This document shows positions 1 through 9,882 of a stretch of 64,000 nt of DNA, in pieces. Both the position numbers and the translations under genes were made by a program. The stretch is from Sophora flavescens (Eukaryota; Streptophyta; Magnoliopsida; Fabales; Fabaceae), in the NCBI GenBank assembly GCA_030762895.1, contig CM061070.1, forward strand, positions 102,100,759 to 102,164,758. Direction: 5' to 3'. Each line of letters begins with the position of its first letter. The stretch's first letter is position 1. Under the pieces are notes generated by a model. That model saw only the letters and a program-made list of their open reading frames with translations, searched no databases and was not told the DNA's origin.

Positions 1-385
1 TTGTTACTCGTGTTGGGGATATCTACTGATCTTACATCTCTTTTGTTTATATTGGCTAATGGCTAATGATTAAACTGTCTTGTTGAAACTAAAAGGACGC
101 TCTTGATTTATATGTTCTTACTTTTGTCTACAATTGCAAATAATTTGATGTGCTTTTAGAAGGATTGACCATCTCCTTTCTTCAATTCTACATCGTTATG
201 CATCTTAAGTTGTCAAGACCAAGAAAGGTTTTATTGAATCATGTTTCATTGTTTTCTCACATTTGATGTTGCAGCTTGTGTTGATGGGCACTTAGACTGT
301 ATATCAAAGTGAACTGCAATGCTGTTATTTTGGTTTCCTTTTTGTTTGTCTTTCTTGACCTTCTTTTATTCTTAATCCATTATAG

Positions 386-625
386 GATCTTGTAATGAAA
401 GTTCAGCATGCACTATATTTGACTCTAACAGAGTTCAATGGCAACGTAGAAGATGAGAGTGACTTAGAGGGCCTTATTGACCAGCAGTTTGATACACTGC
501 AGAAGGCATTGAAGATACCTCACAAGGCTTCAGAAGCACGGTTGATGGTATCCAAGAAGCTTCTTACTTTATTCAGGACTGGTAAACTTGGACCTTTCAT
601 TCTTGATGATGTCCCCGATGTCTAG
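386..625 (+). CDS. Last exon of a YlqF/MTG1-like (DAR) GTPase, partial
   Basis: The exon opens after the acceptor TTATAG (ending at 385) and reads DLVMKVQHALYL onward to a TAG at 623-625, giving about 79 residues. The end, with the string LLTLFRTGKLGPFILDDVP, resembles the C-terminal helical tail of circularly permuted YlqF/MTG1-family GTPases (plant DAR GTPase 2), which act in organellar ribosome large-subunit assembly. The G motifs are not in the window; they would lie in exons upstream of position 1. The ATG at 395 is internal to the exon and is not a start. A second acceptor-like TTGCAG ends at 274, but the frames after it close quickly, so I do not call an exon there. The family assignment rests on the C-terminal motif only. 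Confidence 0.6.
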   Translation, partial: DLVMKVQHALYLTLTEFNGNVEDESDLEGLIDQQFDTLQKALKIPHKASEARLMVSKKLLTLFRTGKLGPFILDDVPDV

Positions 626-737
626 ACTGTATCATAAACATAAGTTGATGCTTCCTTTCTATTGTATAAGATCTCCTACCTCTCAACCTTTTCTCATTTG
701 TACCATATATATTATTCTAAATTTTGATATAACTTGG

Positions 738-738
<1 letters not shown>

Positions 739-798
<60 letters not shown>

Positions 799-808
799 TA
801 TATATATA
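739..808. repeat. (TA)n microsatellite
   Basis: A pure TA dinucleotide run spans about 739-788 and continues imperfectly (CA/TA interruptions) to about 808. It lies about 110 bp after the stop of the GTPase exon. Open frames crossing it on both strands are YI/IY repeats and are not genes. Confidence 0.95.
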
Positions 809-1174
809 ATCTTTTGCTGTAACTTGTAATTCAATTTAGTAAGAGATTGAACTTCCTTCCTGTGATTCAAACGAAGTGTCATACAATTTCTTTGGTCCCA
901 GTTCTGTAACCATACCTGTGATTCAAAGACCTTCATGTGCTCAACAAAGCACTTGTCATGAAGCTAGGATGGTTATTAACTCATTATTTCAAAGCCTGAT
1001 GCTCTTTGGGTCCATGGGTTACGTAGTGAAGTATGAGTGTGATAACTCAATCATCCCCACTGTCAGGAGTGCTCACCAAGAGTCCAACGTTTTCGATTTG
1101 ATGTATTGTAATGGGCTTTTTGCCCATCTTAACAAAATGCCAATGGTGCGCAAGTGGTGGTGTCTCTGTACCGT
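809..1174. other. Gene-free stretch with one unrecognised ORF
   Basis: A plus-strand frame is open from 876 to 1220 (114 codons), but I do not recognise the product. Its last codons run into the MITE that starts at 1183, so any original frame there is interrupted. It could be an eroded exon or a chance ORF. Confidence 0.4.
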
Positions 1175-1182
1175 GTATTTAT

Positions 1183-1708
1183 CAAGGTTTACAAAACCGG
1201 ACCGGTCATCGAACAGGTGAAGGCAGTGGTTCGAGGTTCAATGGTTCAACCGAGGTTGAACCGGTTATAATTAAATAATATTATTTTAATTTTTAATATA
1301 ATATTTGTAACAATACTAAACAAAAAAAACAACATAACAACTAAAATTATTAAGCACAAATTTTTTTTATTTTGAAATTAAACTAAATAAATATAAAGAT
1401 ATATGTTAAAATCATCTTCATAGGGAAAACTAACCCAAAATCTACATCCACTCCACATATGTTAGAAAACAAAAGAATTGGGTTTTGGCTAGGATGACCC
1501 AAATCCTTTTATACTATTTTTTTTAGGAAACCGGTTCAGGCCGGTTCACTACCGGTTATGACCGGTTTTACCGGTTTTGAACCGGTTCTCCGGTTTTTCT
1601 ACCAGTTCAATACAGGGACGGTTTTCCCTCTAAACCGGACCGGCCAAGGTCACGGTTCCCGGTTAACCCGGTCGGACCGGCCGGTCCAGTCCGGTTTTGA
1701 AAACCTTG
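1183..1708. mobile_element. Non-autonomous hAT-type MITE, 526 bp, 8-bp TSD
   Basis: The left end CAAGGTTTACAAAACCGGAC and the reverse complement of the right end (CAAGGTTTTCAAAACCGGAC) form near-identical terminal inverted repeats. The element is bounded by a perfect 8-bp direct repeat GTATTTAT at 1175-1182 and 1709-1716. An 8-bp TSD is the hAT signature. Both subterminal regions are packed with ACCGGTT/CCGGTC motifs in both orientations, as expected of transposase-binding repeats, and the centre is AT-rich. No transposase is encoded. Confidence 0.88.
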
Positions 1709-1885
1709 GTATTTATAGCAAAAAGTCTCGATGTCAGAAATTTTTACACCTTTTAAGCTTTAACCAATTATAAATTCAGTTATGATTTTTGAACAACCCT
1801 TCCCTAGACAACACATGGGGACACCATATCAGGGAGTGATGTTTTAACTTTGAAATACTTGAATAGATAGAATAAAATAAGGAGA

Positions 1886-2511
1886 ATGTTAACCAGTGTC
1901 TTAAGGATATTGGTTAAGGATCTAAAAATAGAAATTTGGCATTGGGACTTGGTGTTTTTATATTTTGAAGAAGGCTAAAATACCATTTTGGTCCCTTATC
2001 TTATTTTTCAGATTTAGTTTGGTCTCTTAATAGGTTCAATTTGGTCCCTTAATTTGTCTGTGTTGACCCAAGTTAGTCATCTCCATCAATAAAGTTAGTA
2101 ACAATATTAAATGAGTTTCAATTTGGTCCCTTATGTTTTAAATGAGATTCAAATTGGTCCTTTAAATTGTTAACTTGTTTCAAATTGGTCATTTTAATTG
2201 TTAATGAGATTCAAACCGGTCCTTTAAATTGTTAGCAAGTTTCAATCTGATCCTCAAAGAGTTAACACCGTTACTGACTCATTGACGGAGATGACTAACT
2301 TAGGTCAACAAACACAAATTAAGGGATCAAATTGAACCTTTTAAAAGTTAAGGGACTAAACTGAATCTAAAAAATAAGTTAAGGGACCAAATTGAACATT
2401 TTAAAAGTTAAGGGACCAAACTGAATCTAAAAAATAAGTTAATGGACTCATTTTCAATGAACTGCTTTTTTGAGTTTCCTTAGCCAATGTCCTTAGGATA
2501 ATGGTTAGCAT
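1886..2511. mobile_element. MITE with TIRs beginning ATGTTAACCAGTGTC
   Basis: The left end (1886-1920) and the reverse complement of the right end (2477-2511) match over roughly 34 bp with a few mismatches. Most of the interior is a second fold-back element. No clear target duplication could be found, so the superfamily is left open (Mutator-like is possible). A related end occurs at 3811. Confidence 0.6.
1978..2455. repeat. Fold-back element nested in the MITE
   Basis: The left arm has TTTGGTCCCTTA-type motifs and the right arm has their reverse complements (TAAGGGACCAAA). The 5' motif TTGGTCC(C/T)TTA recurs several times in the left arm. In the right arm a segment of about 60 bp containing CTGAATCTAAAAAATAAG is present twice in tandem. 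The strong palindromy suggests an inverted-repeat MITE inserted into the outer element. Confidence 0.6.
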
Positions 2512-3124
2512 GTATGAAAATGTAAAAAAATATAAATATATGGTGTTGGGTGTTGATTTTTGTTGAATAAATATCATAACTCTTATAAATTATCTCATCA
2601 TTAAAATTATTTGACTTTTATTATAACTACAAGTCATACATTTAATTCATTAAAATTTAATACTAAATATATAGAAGTAACTTTGCTATCATCATTATTT
2701 GACAATAATAACTTTGTTAAATCAATTTATATGTCATATATAATATGCGTATGATAAATTAAGTTCGACTAAAAATAAAATTATCAACAATTAGATTGGA
2801 CATATATAGGTTTTATAATTATTATTTTTTGTATTTTGGTTAATATTTTGGCTATCGTTTTTATTCCTTTCACTATCGGGAATTAATTAATAAAAGAAAA
2901 ATAAAATTCTCACTCTTTTTTTCCCCTCATCCTCGTTGAGTATTTACCTTTTTGATTTAGAAATAACAATATATAGATAATCAATTGTTACAAAGTAAGT
3001 GTAAGAAGGAGTGTGAAATAGAACACTGAGAAAATCATTATTCTTAATAAAATAATTCTTAATTTACTTTAGTAGTGTTGTTATTATAAGACTAATTTCT
3101 CAAATATTGAATGCGGCTTGCTTA
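2512..3124. other. AT-rich intergenic DNA
   Basis: No open frame of note, no repeat boundary and no RNA-like structure was seen in this stretch. Confidence 0.6.
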
Positions 3125-3136
3125 TCATTGTACGTA

Positions 3137-3331
3137 TTTTATTATTTTTTAGAATCAACCCTAATTAGTTCTCTGGGCCGAATGGGTCCATCGGAGTATC
3201 CCATGACTTAGGCCCTTCGGGTACTATTCTCTGGTTCAACTGATTGAGTAGGATTTTACCCCTTGGTTCTCAACCTCCCAATGGAGGTGATTCCACAAGG
3301 ATTCGAACCCAGGTTCCCGAAGTCCTCCTCC
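3137..3331 (-). mobile_element. tRNA-related SINE, 5'-truncated, 12-bp TSD
   Basis: The insert is flanked by a perfect 12-bp direct repeat TCATTGTACGTA at 3125-3136 and 3332-3343. On the minus strand it contains GGTTCGAATCC, a perfect RNA polymerase III B-box, close to its 5' end, and it finishes in an A-rich tail (seen as TTTTATTATTTTTTA at 3137 on the plus strand). No A-box is visible upstream of the B-box, so the copy looks 5'-truncated and probably cannot be transcribed by Pol III. It is not a tRNA gene, since the cloverleaf is missing. Confidence 0.8.
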
Positions 3332-3343
3332 TCATTGTACGTA

Positions 3344-3810
3344 ACTATTAATCATGTTTTTTAGTAATTAAAAAAGCTATTAAAAGGATACATATTAAAA
3401 ATACGTAGCTACTCTTTCGTTTTCCAGGTGGGGGTCTTTTCCAAATCCTTTGATCGAAGTGGAATAATCCATTTCGTTATCATGAATACTTTGTCTCTCG
3501 ACTCTCTTCAAGTGTACCTATCACATGTGTAGTTTTAATGTAAGAGTGGGTGTCCCTCCCCTTTCCTCACAGCTTGTGGCATGACAACCTCTTGCTTACC
3601 TTTCAGAGTCAAATTTATGACACCACATATTGGATTCAAGTTGAAATACAAGTTTATTTTGATGAATTGAAAAGTAGCAATTGTTTCACTCGAAATGGAA
3701 TACACAACAAAATGATAAGCAATTCTTGAGACTCTATTTGTCCTTTGAGAAAAGGTGCAAATGGATAGTAATTCCACACTTAGCTCATGATTCAATTTAG
3801 AATATTTAAG
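3344..3810. other. Intergenic DNA
   Basis: A minus-strand frame (3535-3795) is open but has no recognisable motif. Nothing else was seen. Confidence 0.5.
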
Positions 3811-4253
3811 TGGAAAATGTTAACGAGTGTCCTAAGGAATAATAAAAAGAAAGTTTTACGTAAGGAATTTATGTATTTAATATTTAAAAAAATAAAATGC
3901 TTAGGGTATGTTTGATTTAGTTCTAATTTCCTGTTTTCATTTCCTAATTTCAAAACCAACTGCAACAAAAATAATTACAACACTATTACTTTGTTTTTAT
4001 TTTATTTTCTGTTTCCAAAGATTTGTACAACAAACAAAAAGTTATTTTCATTATTTTCCGTACAAATATTTGGAAACAAAAGACATAATGAAAACCTTTT
4101 GACATTTTTATAACCATTTTTGTTGTAATTACTTCTTAATTTAGGAAATGAAAACAGGAAATGAAAATACAAACCAAACAATAGGCTCTTAGTTTTCCAA
4201 TGAAAAATTGCTTTTCTTGTTTCCTTAAAGAGTTTCCCAACGACACTCGTCAG
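3811..4253. mobile_element. MITE related to the 1886 element, with an inner fold-back
   Basis: The subterminal motif TTAACGAGTGTCCTAAGGAA on the left is matched by ACGAGTGTC read from the right end. An 8-bp repeat TATTTAAG occurs at 3803-3810 and 4254-4261 and may be the target duplication. The right end is degenerate. Inside, AATTTCCTGTTTTCATTTCC (about 3928) pairs with its inverted copy near 4140-4165, next to ATGTTTG / CAAACCAAAC ends. This suggests a second, hAT-like MITE nested within the first. Confidence 0.5.
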
Positions 4254-4261
4254 TATTTAAG

Positions 4262-5053
4262 AATTGAGATTACTTTATGGTGATATTTAATTAGACTATT
4301 TTATGCTAACATAATAATCTTTGTGTTGCCGTTAATTTTGTTGCTCAGAAGGGGGACTTAAAGGGAGATGAGCATGCTAACATTTCATAATTTGAATTAT
4401 CTGTAAGTTTTATATTTTTGGTGTTCTCTAACTTCCTCGACTTGTTGTCAGTTTTGCATAGCCATTTGGGGCTAGACAGTAATTCCATCAGAAAATTGAG
4501 AAAGTTGTGTACATAAATATGCATTAATCCTCATAGGTAGAGCCGGTGAATATGGGACCATTTAATCACGTAAGGGAATTTTGTGCCGGTGAACAATGAC
4601 AATATACCAATTATAAGTGACACGAGATAGTGGTAAAACTCTTCAATCCTCAAGTTAATATCAGAATCAAAATAAACATGATAGTAAAGGTGAAGAAAGT
4701 GGACATACCTTAAGTATTAATCCTAAATCAAAAATGTTATTTAGACATCAAAGCAGGATTACATGACGTCAAGTGTTAAACTTGATAGATGAGTTATGGA
4801 TAACTCGTTAACTGACAACTTGATTAATGATGCACAAAATCTTGGTTAACACAACTCAGTGAATGCTTAATGGGTTATACCCATCTTTGTCTCACATTCT
4901 TGGTGTACCCATTAATCAAGTCCAATACTATATGTTATTAACCACAATTTTGAACAACATTAATCAGATATCACCATGTTATGCTATTTTGATCTCCAAA
5001 TAATATAATTGTTCCTATATATGGACTTATATAGAGGATGAGTCTCTTTAGGA
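4262..5053. other. Intergenic DNA
   Basis: AT-rich sequence with no supported gene, repeat boundary or RNA. Confidence 0.6.
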
Positions 5054-5365
5054 CATTAGACATGGTCACATGTTAATGAATAGTTATTTTAAATCAACGA
5101 ATGACTAATAAGTTTCAAGTAATCAAGCACCAATTGATGGAATATATTTTCAGCTTTCATGTTAGTTTTAAGCAATAGAATTAGAGCTCAAATACATTGT
5201 GTAGTATGATGTATGATAAATAGCGTGTAACATTATTCATATACAGCATCAAAGATGAATGCGTGAATACGTCAAAAACTGAACACGGGAAATCCATTTC
5301 CAATAAGTAGTCCCCCCACCCCCCCAAAAAAATAATAAACGGCGAGTACAAATGAAAATTAAAGT

Positions 5366-5376
5366 CTATATATAAG
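5366..5376 (+). promoter_or_regulatory. TATA-box candidate of ABCG-A
   Basis: CTATATATAAG lies 67-77 bp upstream of the ATG at 5443. The identical element and context occur in unit B at 12943-12953, so it predates the duplication. Confidence 0.5.
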
Positions 5377-5715
5377 GTAGAGCAATGGCTTTGATTGAGT
5401 ATAGAGAGCGGAAGCAGTGCACTAAGTAGCATATGACACACAATGGGTGGTAGTGGTGTAGTCATGGTGTGGGAAGATCTAACAGTGGAGCTCCCTACAA
5501 AGAAGAAGAAGTTGCTTGGTGGAGTCACTGGTTTTACTGAAGCTGGTAAGATCATGGCCATCATGGGTCCTTCTGGCTGCAGCAAAGCCACCCTACTCGA
5601 CTCTTTGGCAGGTCTTTCACTCTTTCTCTATCTCTTTATATCCAAAAAAAAGGAGGTAATTTAAAGAAATTTCTCTAAATCAGATATGTGAAAAAAGTTA
5701 TAAAAAATATGTATA

Positions 5716-6262
5716 TGTGGGTTGGGTTAAGTTGCACCACTCATATTTTGCACCACCCATTACACCATCCAGATGTGGCAAATTTTGGACCAATCAAATT
5801 GTCACATGGGTTTGGTCAAAATTTCAAATTTTCTAGTTGTATTTCTACTGTAGTCAAATATATGAATACAATATATTGTAGTATAATATATGTACTCTTT
5901 GCATTCGCAAATTTAACCCATATTAAAATAATGTTTTTTTTGATTAAAAAAATTGATTATATTGCAAAATAGTATTTTAATATGAATTAAAATAATGTTC
6001 GTTGTTAATAATATTTTGTAATATAATCAGTTTTTTTAATCAAAAAACATTATTTTAATATGAGTTAAATTTACAAATACAAAAAGCACATATATTATAC
6101 TACAATATATATACTGTATTCATATAGTTTGACTATAGTATAATACAACTAGAAATTTTAAAATTTTGACCAACCTATGTGGCAATTGATTGGCCCAAAA
6201 TTTGTCACATGGGTGGTATAGTGGGTGGTGTAAAATGTGGGTGGTGCACCATTGCCCAACAC
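5716..6262. mobile_element. Long fold-back MITE in ABCG-A intron 1
   Basis: The left arm begins GTTGGGTTAAGTTGCACCAC and the right end, read in reverse complement, begins GTTGGGCAATGGTGCACCAC. The arms pair for more than 200 bp around an AT-rich centre near 5985. The same element sits at the same place in unit B, so it inserted before the duplication. No target duplication was clear. Confidence 0.65.
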
Positions 6263-6686
6263 TCTATATGTTTATATTTAGTAACATGCAGTAATATGAA
6301 ATTATGAATCCATTTCATGATTAAGTAATCCTATCCCAAAGACTTAATTAAAAATTATTTATAAGTTTAGGGACCCGATTATAAATTATTCACAAGTTTA
6401 AAGACCCAATTACAAATTTTTAAAATTTAGAACCTGTTCAAAAATTTACAAACAGTTCAGGAACACAAAGTAATTGAACCCTCTTTTGAAATCTAATGAC
6501 TATTCCTCTAGGCAAACGAATAAATGTTATGCGCCTCTAACTCTAAAATACTTTCACCAATGTATCTTTAGTCTTGTGTAAAAAGCGCTACAAACTTAGT
6601 ACACACTTAGAAAATTTAGGCCTTTCTCGATATGCACAAATTCTTTTCTATTCACATGAGTTAATCAGTATTCACATTTTCTGCAG
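6263..6686. other. Remainder of ABCG-A intron 1
   Basis: Non-coding intron sequence ending in the acceptor TTTTCTGCAG before exon 2. It is highly similar to 15189-15613 of unit B. Confidence 0.7.
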
Positions 6687-8752
6687 GAAGACTTCCTGCA
6701 AATGTTGTAGTGAAAGGTAGCATTCTGATGCACGGGAAGGGGAGAAGCTTATATTGCAGAGAAGTGGTAAGAATTAGATAACCAGATAATGTTAAAGCCA
6801 TAAAACTTCTCAATTATAATCCTAACAAACATAATACTTGAATAATTTTGGTATATCCTCCTTTAAATTCTCCTAATAATCCTTCTAATATTAAACAAAA
6901 TAAGCATTAAATGAAAAAATGATGCATCTAATGCCTTGGACTTCTAGAAATATAAAAACATTTGTTCCAATTGTATTGTTATTGTCATAGAAAATAAATG
7001 CCAGAATAGTATTAGTTTTATCTTTTCTCTTTGTTTATAATATCCACATAACAGATGAAATAATGTTAATGGTCATGTATATTCTTGAATTTTCAGTCTT
7101 ATGTTGCTCAAGAGGAACTTTTCTTGGGAACTTTGACTGTGAGAGAAACTCTCACTTACTCTGCAAACATGAGGCTTCCTTCCAAAATGACCAAAGAAGA
7201 GATAAACAAAGTGGTGGAAATGGGTCTAGAAGAATGTGCAGATAACAAGATTGGGAATTGGCATTTAAGGGGTATTAGTAATGGTGAAAAGAAGAGACTA
7301 AGCATTGACCTTGAGATTTTGACACAACCCCATGTGTTACTTCTTGATGAACCTACTAGTGGACTTGATAGTACCTCAGCTTTCTATGTAATCCAAGCTC
7401 TAAGCAACATAGCTTGTCATGGACATGGGTTACTACTGGCTAAGGATCATATTTTATATACTGGTGTCAATCACCATTGGTAACCTCTTTTTTCATATTG
7501 GCACAAACAATGACTCAATTTTGGCTAAAGGAAAGTGTATATCATTCATCTATGGGTTCATTATTTGTTTGTCATGTGGAGGATTACCATTTTTCATTGA
7601 AGAATTGAAGGTAAAGAATTTATCCTTTCACTTAAAAAGTTGGATAAAGTTCCTCTAAGGGGAGCAAAAATATAAAGTGAGATCTCAACTCACTTTTTCA
7701 CTTTATACTTTTACTCACTTTACGGGAGCATAAATCTAAACAGCTATTACAAACTCATACTATATTATGTTGTCTATCTAATCCCAATAGTATTCAAGTG
7801 TCCTATGTTGAAAGGTCCAAAGGGCATTATGGAGAGGCTGCATTTGTTCTAGCAAACATTATATCATCATTCCCTTTCCTTCTTCTGATATCACTCTTCT
7901 CCGGAATTATTATATACTTCATGGTGCACCTAATTGTGCATTTTTGTGCATCAACTTATTCTGCTGCCTTTCTGTTGTTGAGAGCTGCATCATGGTTGTA
8001 GCCTTACTGGTCCCCAATGTCTTGATGGGCATAGGAACAGGAACTGGTGTAATAGTAAGCAAATCATTTTTCTCTGCACCTGAAAATAGAATGAATACTT
8101 ATAAGAGCTTGATGATCATTTTAATTGGTGGTGGTTGCAGATATTCATGATGATGCCCTCTCAAATCTTCAGACCACTACCTGACATTCCAAAGTTCTTT
8201 TGGCGCTATCCCATGTCCTACCTCAGTTTTGCTACTTGGGCAATGCAGGTACAATGTTCAAAATTTAATTCTTAAATCCATGGTTTTAAATTGCGTTACC
8301 GTTAGGTTGTGTAATTACAGATAATAGCAGGAAAATGTAGCGTATGCGGTCATGATTATAGTCACAATGCAATATCAGGGACTGCCAAAATCACAAATAA
8401 TATTGCAGCCACAATTGTGGTTGTGAACCACATTTTAAAACCAAAAGCTAGATTAAGAATGCCATGCTTGCACCTTAGGTGAAAATGGGTCATGAGAGTA
8501 AAGGAGTTTGACCCTAACAGATACTTTCCATCTCAATTTTCCTTTTCCTATCCCCTCTTCAAGACCTTAGTAGTAGGGGTGTTTAAGACTCGTTCCGTCT
8601 CACTAACTTGTCCAAGACAAAAACTACTTAGGATGACTCTTCGGGGTTAAAAATTAGACCTGATTTATTTTCGGGTCAAACTCAAGTTATACTTCGGGTC
8701 GTCTCAATCCATCTTAGTCTCACCTTTTAAAATTTATATTTTTTGACAATTA

Positions 8753-9395
8753 GAGCTTCTTTGGGAAAGCTTTTAATTCCTAGTATCAGCTGTTTTATTG
8801 GAAAAAAACTGTTTTATGAAAAGATGATCATGTTTGGGAAAAAAGCTGAAGTTGAAAAACATTTTTTATTTCTTTAAAAATGTTGTTTATGAACCATCTA
8901 GGACATTCAGCTGTTTTATAAAAATGCCGTTTTATGAACCATCTGGTCCAGTCTTGCTCACGGTCAACTTTTCCATTTCTTTCCCAGCATCGTACTCAAT
9001 GACCAATTCTTTTAAAAAATGTAACTCCTATCGAGTTTGACTCTTTTTTCATAATAAAAAATGTAACGAATTATTTTTTAATTTTTTAATTTTTTATAAT
9101 AGAAATAAATTGATGACAAAATAGAAAAAATAAACATTTTAACCAATTTTAATGTTAAAAAAAAATTAAATATCATTAATATAAACAAATAACTTCATAC
9201 CCTTTTTCGTAATTTATTATGTAAAATTAATTATTTTTGCACCACCCAAACGAAATAGATTATCTTAAAATCGTTTTTCAGCAAACATACCCAAACAAAA
9301 CAGATTCTGATTATAATCGATTATCAAAATAATTTATTATTTGAAAACAGATTATTAGCATAATCTTTTTTTTTTCAGCTTTCCCAAACACACTC
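8753..9395. mobile_element. PIF/Harbinger-like MITE, 643 bp, TTA target duplication (copy A)
   Basis: The left end GAGCTTCTTTGGGAAAGC and the reverse complement of the right end (GAGTGTGTTTGGGAAAGC) are terminal inverted repeats. TTA flanks both sides (8750-8752, 9396-9398), matching the 3-bp TSD of PIF/Harbinger. It lies in what was the last ABCG intron. The orthologous copy in unit B is at 18680-19322. Confidence 0.7.
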
Positions 9396-9763
9396 TTAGT
9401 AGTATGACTTTTTTACGTAAATTATAATCTTCTGCATAATATGATAAAATATTTATATTATTACTATTTGTCTAAAATATATCTTAACTTTGATTTCATA
9501 CTTTTTTTAATTCTATGATTTAGCTACGCATAATATTCAAATTTATATATCATGTTACCGGTTCCGTCTCAAACATGATCATATTATATGATCAAGTCGA
9601 GTTTAGCTCTTAACAAATGACCCTATCAATATATTTTTGGTTAAGTATGTGCAAATATCTGGTGAATAGAAGACTACCAAGTTGCCCTGGATGAGTGGTT
9701 CTCTTTAGAAGTAGGTCCATTATAATGTCATCACGCGCAATGTTGGAGGAGACGAAGACTTGG

Positions 9764-9775
9764 TTATAAAAAAAA
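9764..9775 (+). promoter_or_regulatory. TATA-box candidate of CNL-A
   Basis: TTATAAAAAA lies about 110 bp before the ATG at 9883. The promoter block from about 9670 to 9882 is conserved in unit B (38003-38211), including the GTCATCACGCGC string. Confidence 0.5.
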
Positions 9776-9882
9776 ATTGACTTGCTTTGGCTGAAGAACC
9801 ACCGCAAACATCCTATCCCTTGATACTAGTACAACACCTTTCCTATCTCTTCATATCTCATTTCCTTGTGATCATCATTCCC

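Larger units (their letters stand above)
5443..8248 (+). pseudogene. ABCG half-size transporter pseudogene, copy A (ABCG12/ABCG15-like)
   Basis: WBC/ABCG half-transporters have an N-terminal nucleotide-binding domain followed by six membrane helices and export lipids or cuticle components at the plasma membrane. Recognisable exons are 5443-5611 (MVWEDLTVELP to the Walker A region), 6687-6766, 7097-7610 (signature RGISNGEKKRLSI, Walker B VLLLDEPTSGLDS), 7799-8054 and 8141-8248 (PLPDIPKFFWRYPMSYLSFA). Lesions are plain. Walker A reads GPSGCSKATLL instead of GCGKTTLL. A 15-bp in-frame deletion removes five residues before MGLEECADN. A deletion of about 0.94 kb at about 7419 fuses the NBD exon out of frame to the first-helix exon and ends at TAA 7481-7483. 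The acceptor of the next exon has shifted one base. A 16-bp deletion follows near 7928. The last exon is absent. The gene cannot encode a transporter. Confidence 0.9.

Noticed and set aside
588..936. Open frames on both strands across the (TA)n tract
   Set aside because: They consist of YI/IY repeats encoded by the microsatellite itself.
3300..3331. Possible tRNA gene on the minus strand (GGTTCGAATCC)
   Set aside because: Only the B-box is present, with no cloverleaf or anticodon stem. TSDs and an A-rich tail show it is a SINE.
5716..6262. Possible microRNA precursor in ABCG intron 1
   Set aside because: The arms are hundreds of bases long and near-symmetrical, typical of a fold-back MITE rather than a miRNA hairpin.
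8834..9040. 68-codon frame in unit A, with a partner at 18761 in unit B
   Set aside because: Both lie within the PIF/Harbinger-like MITE and differ by indels. There is no protein conservation beyond the DNA duplication.
9787..9882. CNL-A start at 9787
   Set aside because: The first codon there is TTG. The family N-terminus MAESFLF begins at the ATG at 9883, and the TATA-like box at 9764 would leave almost no leader for the longer form.
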